A DNA stretch of 5,765 nucleotides, taken from contig JAKATV010000068.1 in assembly GCA_021818565.1 (NCBI GenBank), forward strand, positions 1-5,765, given 5' to 3'. The DNA comes from Planctomycetota bacterium (GTDB lineage: Bacteria > Planctomycetota > Phycisphaerae > WQYP01). The notes under the pieces were generated by a model. That model ran no database searches, had not been told where the DNA came from, and was given only the letters and a program-made list of their open reading frames with translations. A program made the position numbers and the translations under genes. This document shows positions 1 to 5,765 of this stretch, piece by piece. Position 1 is the stretch's first letter, and each line of letters begins with the position of its first letter.

Positions 1-30
1 ACTATGGCAGTAATTATTCCGGACGCTGTA
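1..30. other. Short sequence downstream of the esterase stop, no feature seen
   Basis: Only 30 bases follow the TGA stop of the esterase (31-33) before the window edge. I see no hairpin with a T run and no start of another gene. Confidence 0.4.
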
Positions 31-1350
31 TCACCAACCCGACGGCTTTACCGTGGAATATTGCGGATCACGCGGGATATGAAAGGCGCTTACCGGATCT
101 GGATGGGCCGGGTTAAAGGGCTTTAAGCCGGGTCGGATAAATGCGGCCAGCGGTAAATGGTCCTTTTGAATGCCCAGTACCACGCATTTGGCGATTTCAT
201 AAGCACCGTAATCATCATTATGCGTGCGATCCACAAAAGCCACTTTCGATCCATCAGGCCCCAGGTAATTAAAAAATTCCGTGCTCATGGCATTGAGATC
301 GATCAGGGGTACATGCTGCTGTTTGGCAATCAGCCGCATTTCAGTCGGAAAGCCGTCAAGACTGTTATATATTTTGCCATGCCGGTAAAGCCGCCGGGCC
401 ATGGGGGTAACCAGGACCGGAATAGCGCGATGGGCGCGGGCCTGCGCGATCATCGTGAGCAGGGACGTGCGGTATTCATGTTGAGGCCCGGCATTTTTGC
501 CGCGCTCATGCTGATCGTTATGGCCGAACTCGATAAACAGGTAATCCCCGGGGCGAATCACGCTCATGACTTTCTTCAAGCGATTTTCCCAGATAAAGCT
601 GTTGGCGGATTCACCATCCTCAGCGTAATTCGCCACCACGACGCGGCGCGGTACAAAAAAGCGTGTGAACATCTGTCCCCAACTGCACCAGGGTTCAAAA
701 CGCTGATCCGTATCCGTGGAATCACCGGCAATAAAGATCGTGATCGGATGCGCTTTGGTAATGGTCATGGCGCACAAACAGGGACGCGCATTGCTGAATT
801 CAATGGTGAGTTTGTTGTCCCATTCCAGGGAGCCAATCTCCCGCGGCTTGAGTCGAACCTTGCCACCGGTGGAAATCTCCGGTGTGCGCGTATTAACCGT
901 AAAGGTGCGTGTTACAAATTTTCCTGGTGCGGTGACGACTTTTTTGAACATCAACCGCCGCTGTTCCGCTTTTACCGTCGTAACCGATTTTCCCTTCAGA
1001 TCCCCAAGCGTCACAGAAACATTATAATTTCCCGACGGCAATTTAATTGAAAAAAAGAAGGGTTTGCGACTGGTAACAAACGCTCCGCGTACGCCATGGG
1101 TATTACTGCGATGCACGCCTTTTACCTTAAAGCCCAGATCGAAACCGTAGCCCCGAGCGGGAGTATAGGCCATATTCGGAAGCACTTGGATATAGCCGGG
1201 CACATGCCGACCAGGGCCAAATTGAAATTTCAAAGGAAGTTGCACCTTGGCGGCTCGCAAAGCGCCCGCAGGCAATGCCATGATTGCCATGCCGATAAGA
1301 CCCGTCACCGCCATGTTAAAAGCCAAAGCTGATCTGCCGAATTTAATCAT
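31..1350 (-). CDS. Secreted SGNH/GDSL-type carbohydrate esterase, rhamnogalacturonan acetylesterase-like (CE12-like)
   Basis: This 439-residue protein is predicted to be an exported serine esterase that removes acetyl groups from a plant or algal polysaccharide, most likely rhamnogalacturonan. Residues 1-30 form a Sec-type signal peptide: basic MIKFGR, a long hydrophobic core, and a cleavage region around AGA(30) or LRAA. Residues about 40-200 look like a beta-rich accessory domain (FQFGPG, PGYIQV, GYGFDLG) common in front of bacterial CE12-like enzymes. The SGNH catalytic domain spans about 202-405. Block I is FIAGDST with nucleophile Ser211. Block II is NYAEDGESANSF with Gly246. Block III is FGHND with Asn278. 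Block V is VDRTHNDDYGAYE with Asp374 and His377. All four signature residues are present, so the enzyme should be active. The first residue after Asp374 is Arg, where many relatives have Gly. The ATG at 1350 is supported by GGAG 8 nt upstream and by the signal peptide. Family assignment is confident; the exact substrate is inferred. Confidence 0.93.
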   Translation of the reverse strand: MIKFGRSALAFNMAVTGLIGMAIMALPAGALRAAKVQLPLKFQFGPGRHVPGYIQVLPNMAYTPARGYGFDLGFKVKGVHRSNTHGVRGAFVTSRKPFFFSIKLPSGNYNVSVTLGDLKGKSVTTVKAEQRRLMFKKVVTAPGKFVTRTFTVNTRTPEISTGGKVRLKPREIGSLEWDNKLTIEFSNARPCLCAMTITKAHPITIFIAGDSTDTDQRFEPWCSWGQMFTRFFVPRRVVVANYAEDGESANSFIWENRLKKVMSVIRPGDYLFIEFGHNDQHERGKNAGPQHEYRTSLLTMIAQARAHRAIPVLVTPMARRLYRHGKIYNSLDGFPTEMRLIAKQQHVPLIDLNAMSTEFFNYLGPDGSKVAFVDRTHNDDYGAYEIAKCVVLGIQKDHLPLAAFIRPGLKPFNPAHPDPVSAFHIPRDPQYSTVKPSGW

Positions 1351-1358
1351 TCCAGTTA

Positions 1359-1362
1359 CTCC
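1359..1362 (-). promoter_or_regulatory. Shine-Dalgarno sequence of the esterase gene
   Basis: On the minus strand GGAG lies 8 nt before the ATG at 1350, a normal spacing for a ribosome binding site. It fixes the start that also gives a complete signal peptide. Confidence 0.7.
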
Positions 1363-1400
1363 GCAATACCTAACCGCTAATGAGCCACGATTCGGTTAAG

Positions 1401-1429
1401 AATATATCAGTTGCATAAAGAAATGTCGA
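1401..1429 (-). promoter_or_regulatory. Predicted sigma70-type promoter of the esterase gene, extended -10
   Basis: On the minus strand TCGACA (1429-1424, five of six bases of TTGACA) is followed after exactly 17 bp by TATATT (1406-1401, five of six bases of TATAAT). TGA directly precedes the -10, giving the TGn extension. Transcription would start near 1394 and leave a leader of about 44 nt that includes the GGAG ribosome binding site. The match is by eye. Its position in the only sizeable intergenic gap, directly ahead of a gene, supports it. Confidence 0.6.
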
Positions 1430-1440
1430 GCCAATATCGC

Positions 1441-1450
1441 AATAATTATT
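1441..1450. repeat. 10-bp perfect AT palindrome upstream of the esterase promoter
   Basis: AATAATTATT is its own reverse complement and ends 11 bp upstream of the predicted -35 hexamer. It could be part of an operator or an UP-like element. In such AT-rich sequence a palindrome made only of A and T can also arise by chance. Confidence 0.35.
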
Positions 1451-1451
1451 C

Positions 1452-1464
1452 ATGCAATTTGCAT
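1452..1464. promoter_or_regulatory. Candidate operator: 13-bp inverted repeat ATGCAA-T-TTGCAT
   Basis: Six-base arms ATGCAA and TTGCAT are perfectly inverted around one central base. The site ends 22 bp upstream of the predicted -35 of the esterase promoter, where an activator or a repressor dimer could bind. Short symmetric operators are typical of sugar-responsive regulators controlling carbohydrate-degradation genes. No regulator gene is in the window, so the role is inferred from symmetry and position only. Confidence 0.4.
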
Positions 1465-1512
1465 TAATTACCATGGTGAGACCAGAGATAAATTATTCGT
1501 CTTATAAAAGTG

Positions 1513-4500
1513 TTATTGCCCAGGTTGATGACTTTGAATCCATGCAGGCCCCGGCAGCGCGTAAGGGCGGAATTTTTCCATCACGCCTTGCTCCTCACTG
1601 CATGATAGACCGCGGTAGAAGCCCAGATTATTGGCGGCCGGCGAGTCAATTAAACTGCTGGAATCCGCGGCACTCATCTGAAAAAGCACCCGGTTGTCAA
1701 ATTCTCTCTGGGCAGATCGTTCAAATGTGCGTTCCAATGACGCCAAGGTATCCACCCAAGTCAAAATGTGAATACCAACTCCTGGGCCATCACGCAGAAT
1801 TTCACTAAATTCCTTCGCCGGGTTGGGGGCCTTGGCCTCATCACCTGAAGACATCGAGAAACTAAAGTCGTCCTCGTTTTTCCGCAACATTCGGTAACGC
1901 TGGAGAGCGAAAATAAAAAGAAATGTCTCCGGCGCATTGGGCGACTCTTCGGCCAGGCGACGATGAACCTCCTGGTTGACTGCGTGAATCGTATCTCCGA
2001 TGCCTCGCCATTCGACGATTTGCACGTCCGGGCCTAATGCGGGCGTGAGACGTTCAAATGTACCGGCCAAGCGGGAATCCGCCGCCAACCCATCCATGAT
2101 ATAAAATTTTGCCCCCCCACGCGGATACTGTGCCGCTAAGGAAATCAGCGACCAGACCATCAGTGATAGCGCTTGTTCCTCCTGCTGGCCGACCAGCAGA
2201 ACATTGGATCCGCTTTGCCGCCGCAGGGTCAGATCGGTAGGCTCTTTAATGGCCACCGGCTCGCCAATCCACGCGCGGGCTGAGGTCGGAATAGTCGTGG
2301 GCCTGTCGCCGGCCAGGAGAGCACTTAGTTGTTTATTCATCTGGGCATCCGCCGGAGCATTGCCCTCAAATATGACCGGTGGCTCAAAGTGGAATGAAGC
2401 AGCCTTGGCACGACTGCTGATTTGATCCAGATAAATTTCCCGCTTTTCGTCCGGCAGCCACGCCACCTGGAACGGGCTGTTAGCCTCTACCAAACCACCG
2501 GCATCATTGTAAATTGCGGCACCCGGGCGGGAAAGCAATCGCGCCGCCGAGTTATTATCTCCCAAGATTATCTGCGAATCCGCCTCGCTTACTTGCAGCG
2601 CAATGCGCACGGCCATTTGGCCGATGGTGCTGCGGGCCAATCCGGAAGTACCGCCGATAGTCTGCGACCCCAGCAGCAGGTGAATGCCAAAGGCTCGGCC
2701 TTGGCGTACCAGACGATCCATTAACAATCCGGCTTGTTGGGCCAATTTGTCATCTTCGGAAAAAAAATCCTGAAATTCGTCAATCACCAGCAGAGTTCGC
2801 GGCATGGTTTGCGCACCCGCGCTGCGACGATATGACGGCAAGTCCTGCACTCCCGCCTTGCGAAATAATTCGCCGCGGCGCGCCAATTCTACATCCAGAC
2901 GTTCCAAAACACTTAAGCCAAACTCCCGATCACTTTCTACCGCAATTGCCCGGGCATGGGGCAGGTGATGGGTGGCATAGGTTTTAAATTCCACGCCCTT
3001 TTTAAAGTCGATCAGATACAGCTCAACTTGATCCGGTGAATACCACATCGCCAGATTGGTAACAATCGCGTGCAGCAGCGTGGATTTGCCCGAACCGGTT
3101 TTCCCAGCCAGCAGCGCGTGTTGAGCCATCGCCCGGCCCAGACGCAACATCTGCAGCCGCGTAGCCCCCATACGACCGATTGGAACAGCCAGCGAGTCCG
3201 AACTGTCGAGCGACCAAAATTCTGCATCGCCCGGCGCGATGGTATCAAAGGAGACTTCAACATTCTGATTGGCTTTGGCGGCCTGGCCAATTTTATCCAA
3301 GAGCGGTGTAAACACTTCCTCGGTGGGCGGCTGATCCAGTGCCAGCGGGAACTGGCCGAACACATCATCCTTCCAACTAAATGATTCCGCCTTCTGCACA
3401 ATATTGACGCAGTGCGCGGCGATATCCTCCAGTTGCGTTGCCGAGCCGGCAGGCATTTGCATATCACCCGCCGCCAGCAGATATACGCCGCAACGCGCGC
3501 CCGTCGCGGCAATACTGGCCAGCCGCCGCAGGCAATCTCGCTCAAAACCGGACGGAAAATCAGCAATAACGACAAAGCGGTATGGCTCGGCCAATTCACC
3601 GGCCTGCGCGTTGTAATCATCAATGGTGGCAAATTCATTGCGCAGATATTTTTGAATGACTGTTTCCATGTGTTCCGTAAGGTCTGAAAGCCGCTGCTCA
3701 ATTTGTTCCGGGCGCGTCCAGATTCGCCCCCCCACCAGCGCCTCATCATGATCGGCAAGCCGCATAAACCCCGCAAAATTCTGCCCCAGTCCTACGGGAT
3801 CAATGATGGTAAATCTGGCCCGGCCGGGCGGCAATTGCGTGAGAATACTGATCATCACCGATTGCAGCATCTGCAGGGCCGCCGGCCGCCCGGTACGGTC
3901 ATAGCGCACCAGCATGGAGGCACCAAAGGGAAATTCCAGCGCTGCCGGCACCGCAAAGGCCGCCGGGAATTCCAACTTTACCGCATCACCTTTAGCGCCG
4001 GCGGCGACCACCCGCTTGAGATCTACCGAAAACTCGCCCAAGCGGATAACTTTTGGAAAAATATTTGATGGCGTCCAGTTTTCCCATGACGGCGTGCCGT
4101 GGCGATCAACGTTTCCTTTTATCGACATATTCCCATTGGTGTGCTGGCCGGAAGATGGCTCGGGGATATGCGCCAAACCATTTTTCAACCGGTTTTTCAG
4201 CGTCAGCATGGCCTGATCATATTGCGCCCGGTTATCCGCCAGACGTTCTTCGTATTGTCGCTGTGCAGAAAGAATATCCGCGTCGTGCTGCTTCCGTATG
4301 GCCTGGTTCTGGGATTCGCTTTCTTCTTGCGCAGCGCAAACAGCGGCGGCGCGTTGCGCATCACTTTCAGCTTTGCTGGTGTCATATTGCTGCTGGGACT
4401 CCTGCCGCCGTGCGGTGCGTTTGGCTTCAATGTTTTGTGCCGCTGCGGCGGCCTTCTGCTTTAATTCCTGCAACTCGCGCAATGCTTTGGCACGGGTATC

Positions 4501-5469
4501 GGCGAAGTGCGCCTCGTGCCGTTGGGCCACCATTTCAGCATGTTGTTTTGCGGCCTGCCGCGCTGACGCAATGGCGACATTCAGGGGTTGATTGATTGCC
4601 AGTAAGCCGGCCTTCGCCCATGAACGGAGCACCAATCCAAGAATAATAGCGCCCGCGAAGGTTCCGCCCACCGCCATGGCAATGACATTAACTTGTACCG
4701 GGGTAGAACCCGACAGGCCATAAGCCACCGCCCCCGCCGCCCCGCATAGCAATGTGAGGAATATCCACGGAGCAACGCCGTAAACCAGCCGCGGCAGCAA
4801 TAATCGACGAAGAGCCGCCAATTCTCTCTGGGCGGATTCCAAGTGTGCGGCCATGGCAGCTCTCTGGTCCTGGCCTTCCAGCGCGGCAATGCCTGGGGTT
4901 TCCGGTGCTCCCGGCGGCCGACGGAAACACCGCGCCATCAAAGCCGCCGCGGATTGCGCCACTTCCGCCAGAGCCTGTTCGTGCTCATGGAAGACTTTGC
5001 TTAGTTCTTCATCTTCGGCACGAATCTGATTGCGTGCCGTTTCCACTTCTCCTTCGGCCAGCCATTTGGCTTCTTCTATTTGATTGCGGACTTTCCGCTG
5101 CGCATCCGCGTTTTCCCATTTGATGGCCGCTTGGGCCTGATTATATTCTTCCGTGCACTGTGCCAGACGGTCCTGATAATCGGCGGCGATTTTTTCCGCA
5201 GTGCGTTCACGTTGCGCCGTAAGCTTTTCAACTTCAAGAGAATATCGGCTCTCTATCTGCGCCAGCGTGTTGTCGAGATCTTTTTTCGCCTGTTCATTGG
5301 CGCCCCGAAATTGCCGCTCAATCTGGGACTCATCGGTTGTGCATTGTGCGGCCAAACTTAGCAGGTCGCGCAGCACAGATTTTTGTACATCGCGCCGGGG
5401 ACACGCGGCACCATGCTTTTCGGTCAACGGGGAAACGCGCGGATCAGTCTTTGGGTGTAACTGGGTCAT
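1513..5469 (-). CDS. Membrane-anchored coiled-coil FtsK/SpoIIIE-type ATPase, EccC/EssC-like (type VII secretion-like)
   Basis: This 1318-residue ATPase is likely the motor of a type VII secretion-like system acting on the WXG100-like product of the gene 24 bp upstream. Domain order: polar N-terminus (1-45); charged coiled coil (about 46-180); Pro-rich linker (RRPPGAPETPG, 183-193); TM helices at about 229-252 and 259-282 joined by a very short loop; second coiled coil (about 296-432); three P-loop-type domains. Domain I (about 470-700) lacks Walker A but keeps strand remnants (IIDPVG at 555-560, VVIADF at 633-638). Domain II (about 763-1005) is canonical: GKTGSGKST (789-797), LYLIDFKKG (817-825), LLVIDEF (893-899, Asp897/Glu898), then the FtsK-like GIHLLLGSQT (928-937). 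Domain III (about 1065-1300) is degenerate: GQQEEQA replaces the P-loop and FIFALQ replaces Walker B. Arg/Lys flank both helices and the loop has none, placing coils and ATPase domains in the cytoplasm. There is no FHA domain and no FtsK gamma domain. A conjugative or HerA-type motor is a weaker alternative. Confidence 0.88.
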   Translation of the reverse strand: MTQLHPKTDPRVSPLTEKHGAACPRRDVQKSVLRDLLSLAAQCTTDESQIERQFRGANEQAKKDLDNTLAQIESRYSLEVEKLTAQRERTAEKIAADYQDRLAQCTEEYNQAQAAIKWENADAQRKVRNQIEEAKWLAEGEVETARNQIRAEDEELSKVFHEHEQALAEVAQSAAALMARCFRRPPGAPETPGIAALEGQDQRAAMAAHLESAQRELAALRRLLLPRLVYGVAPWIFLTLLCGAAGAVAYGLSGSTPVQVNVIAMAVGGTFAGAIILGLVLRSWAKAGLLAINQPLNVAIASARQAAKQHAEMVAQRHEAHFADTRAKALRELQELKQKAAAAAQNIEAKRTARRQESQQQYDTSKAESDAQRAAAVCAAQEESESQNQAIRKQHDADILSAQRQYEERLADNRAQYDQAMLTLKNRLKNGLAHIPEPSSGQHTNGNMSIKGNVDRHGTPSWENWTPSNIFPKVIRLGEFSVDLKRVVAAGAKGDAVKLEFPAAFAVPAALEFPFGASMLVRYDRTGRPAALQMLQSVMISILTQLPPGRARFTIIDPVGLGQNFAGFMRLADHDEALVGGRIWTRPEQIEQRLSDLTEHMETVIQKYLRNEFATIDDYNAQAGELAEPYRFVVIADFPSGFERDCLRRLASIAATGARCGVYLLAAGDMQMPAGSATQLEDIAAHCVNIVQKAESFSWKDDVFGQFPLALDQPPTEEVFTPLLDKIGQAAKANQNVEVSFDTIAPGDAEFWSLDSSDSLAVPIGRMGATRLQMLRLGRAMAQHALLAGKTGSGKSTLLHAIVTNLAMWYSPDQVELYLIDFKKGVEFKTYATHHLPHARAIAVESDREFGLSVLERLDVELARRGELFRKAGVQDLPSYRRSAGAQTMPRTLLVIDEFQDFFSEDDKLAQQAGLLMDRLVRQGRAFGIHLLLGSQTIGGTSGLARSTIGQMAVRIALQVSEADSQIILGDNNSAARLLSRPGAAIYNDAGGLVEANSPFQVAWLPDEKREIYLDQISSRAKAASFHFEPPVIFEGNAPADAQMNKQLSALLAGDRPTTIPTSARAWIGEPVAIKEPTDLTLRRQSGSNVLLVGQQEEQALSLMVWSLISLAAQYPRGGAKFYIMDGLAADSRLAGTFERLTPALGPDVQIVEWRGIGDTIHAVNQEVHRRLAEESPNAPETFLFIFALQRYRMLRKNEDDFSFSMSSGDEAKAPNPAKEFSEILRDGPGVGIHILTWVDTLASLERTFERSAQREFDNRVLFQMSAADSSSLIDSPAANNLGFYRGLSCSEEQGVMEKFRPYALPGPAWIQSHQPGQ

Positions 5470-5480
5470 AGTTTTGAATG

Positions 5481-5487
5481 CCTCGCC
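5481..5487 (-). promoter_or_regulatory. Possible ribosome binding site of the ATPase gene
   Basis: The minus-strand GGCGAGG lies in the 24-bp gap, 11 nt before the ATG at 5469. The spacing is long for a Shine-Dalgarno site. The short gap suggests that ribosomes finishing the upstream gene may also help initiation by translational coupling. Confidence 0.4.
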
Positions 5488-5493
5488 GATGGT

Positions 5494-5706
5494 TTACTGA
5501 CAATCGCTCCGCACCTGCGTAAGCACCATGGCGATATGTTCCATGGCGTTGGCGGCCGCGTGCAGGTCGGTAGCCAAGGGTTCAAGAAATTTTTTCTCAA
5601 AGCGGGCGCTGGCGGCATCATTCCAGCCAAACTTCACTTCCTCCCAGCTTAGCTGGAGGTGATTCAATGCCTTGGCCAATTGCCCGCGACCTTCATAAAC
5701 ACCCAT
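5494..5706 (-). CDS. WXG100-like small helical-hairpin protein (ESAT-6/EsxA-like), WND variant
   Basis: This 70-residue protein probably forms an antiparallel helical hairpin and is the likely substrate or structural partner of the ATPase encoded 24 bp downstream. Counting from the ATG at 5706, helix 1 covers about 4-26 (YEGRGQLAKAL to WEEVKFG). The turn is Trp28-Asn29-Asp30, and helix 2 covers about 31-67 (SARFEKKFLEPL to MVLTQVR). The turn tryptophan, the following Phe-Glu (36-37) and the regular hydrophobic spacing fit the WXG100 superfamily, with Asp in place of the usual Gly. At 70 residues it is shorter than the typical 100 and lacks a long C-terminal tail; it ends in SDCQ. There is no signal peptide, as expected for the family. 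ATG at 5706 is preferred because GGGCGGG lies 7 nt upstream. A TTG at 5712 is possible, and the frame stays open to the window edge, so a longer N-terminus cannot be excluded. Function is inferred from fold and context. Confidence 0.75.
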   Translation of the reverse strand: MGVYEGRGQLAKALNHLQLSWEEVKFGWNDAASARFEKKFLEPLATDLHAAANAMEHIAMVLTQVRSDCQ

Positions 5707-5765
5707 AAACAAGCCCGCCCTTTTTCTTGCACCATTTGTGAACCTCGCAGCGACAGGCTGGTACG
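5707..5765 (-). other. Region upstream of the WXG100-like gene, truncated by the window edge
   Basis: These 59 bases contain the possible ribosome binding site GGGCGGG (5714-5720) for the ATG at 5706. No convincing promoter is visible. The reading frame of the small gene has no stop here, and there is a second out-of-frame ATG at 5735 preceded by GAGG. The transcription start and any upstream operon members lie outside the window. Confidence 0.5.

Larger units (their letters stand above)
1351..1512 (-). other. AT-rich intergenic region between the ATPase and esterase genes
   Basis: These 162 bases separate the ATPase stop codon (1513-1515) from the esterase start. They are clearly richer in A and T than the flanking genes. 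They hold the predicted promoter, the two palindromes and the ribosome binding site listed separately. I see no GC-rich hairpin followed by a T run downstream of the ATPase stop, so no intrinsic terminator is called and read-through into the esterase remains possible. Confidence 0.7.

Noticed and set aside
157..1050. A 297-codon plus-strand open frame opposite the esterase gene
   Set aside because: It is antisense to a gene with a signal peptide and complete SGNH motifs. Its translation shows no family motif and low-complexity mixed composition typical of a shadow frame.
1470..1477. ACCATGGT palindrome in the intergenic region
   Set aside because: It is only eight bases long and is not positioned relative to the promoter in an obviously meaningful way. 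It is expected by chance and too short for a terminator stem.
3012..3776. A 254-codon minus-strand frame overlapping the ATPase gene
   Set aside because: It is a shifted-frame reading of the ATPase coding sequence, rich in Arg, Trp and Cys, while the main frame carries the P-loop motifs continuously.
4053..4595. Plus-strand open frames opposite the second coiled coil of the ATPase
   Set aside because: They are antisense to Ala/Glu/Gln/Arg-rich coiled-coil codons, which rarely give stops on the opposite strand. No ribosome site or recognisable motif supports them.
1513..5469. Chromosome-segregation translocase FtsK or SpoIIIE as the identity of the large ATPase
   Set aside because: There is no four-helix N-terminal membrane domain, no Pro/Gln-rich linker and no C-terminal gamma winged helix. 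Three tandem ATPase-like domains with a two-helix anchor fit EccC/EssC better.
5640..5659. Inverted repeat CCTCCCAGCT/AGCTGGAGG inside the WXG-like gene
   Set aside because: The two arms abut with essentially no loop, one base is bulged, and the sequence encodes the expected helix-1 residues LQLSWEE. It is most likely coincidental and has no T run to act as a terminator.

Overview
The window carries three genes, all on the minus strand. Read 5'->3' on that strand they are: a small WXG100-like two-helix protein (5494-5706), a very large membrane-anchored FtsK/SpoIIIE-type ATPase (1513-5469), and a secreted SGNH/GDSL carbohydrate esterase (31-1350). There are no tRNA or rRNA genes, CRISPR arrays or insertion sequences. 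The long plus-strand open frames are antisense shadows of the two large genes.

The first two genes are 24 bp apart and look like one transcription unit whose promoter and 5' end lie beyond the right edge. The ATPase has a charged coiled coil, a two-helix membrane hairpin, a second coiled coil of almost the same length, and three tandem P-loop-type domains. Only the middle domain keeps intact Walker A and Walker B motifs. A membrane-anchored multi-domain FtsK-like ATPase next to a WXG100-like helical hairpin is the minimal signature of a type VII secretion (ESX/Ess/Yuk)-like system. The coiled-coil stalk differs from both the FHA-bearing EssC and the actinobacterial EccC. No other known T7SS component is visible here, so the assignment is an inference from this pair.

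The esterase is separated from the ATPase gene by 162 AT-rich bases. That gap holds a good sigma70-like promoter with an extended -10, two palindromes just upstream of it, and a Shine-Dalgarno sequence. The esterase is therefore probably an independently controlled gene for pectin (rhamnogalacturonan) or related polysaccharide deacetylation, not part of the secretion-like unit.

Organism: a Gram-negative-type polysaccharide degrader of moderate GC. The combination of a coiled-coil FtsK-like ATPase, a WXG-like partner and a CE12-like esterase suggests Planctomycetota, perhaps Phycisphaerae. Verrucomicrobiota or Lentisphaerota cannot be excluded. This is a judgement from protein style, not from a marker gene.
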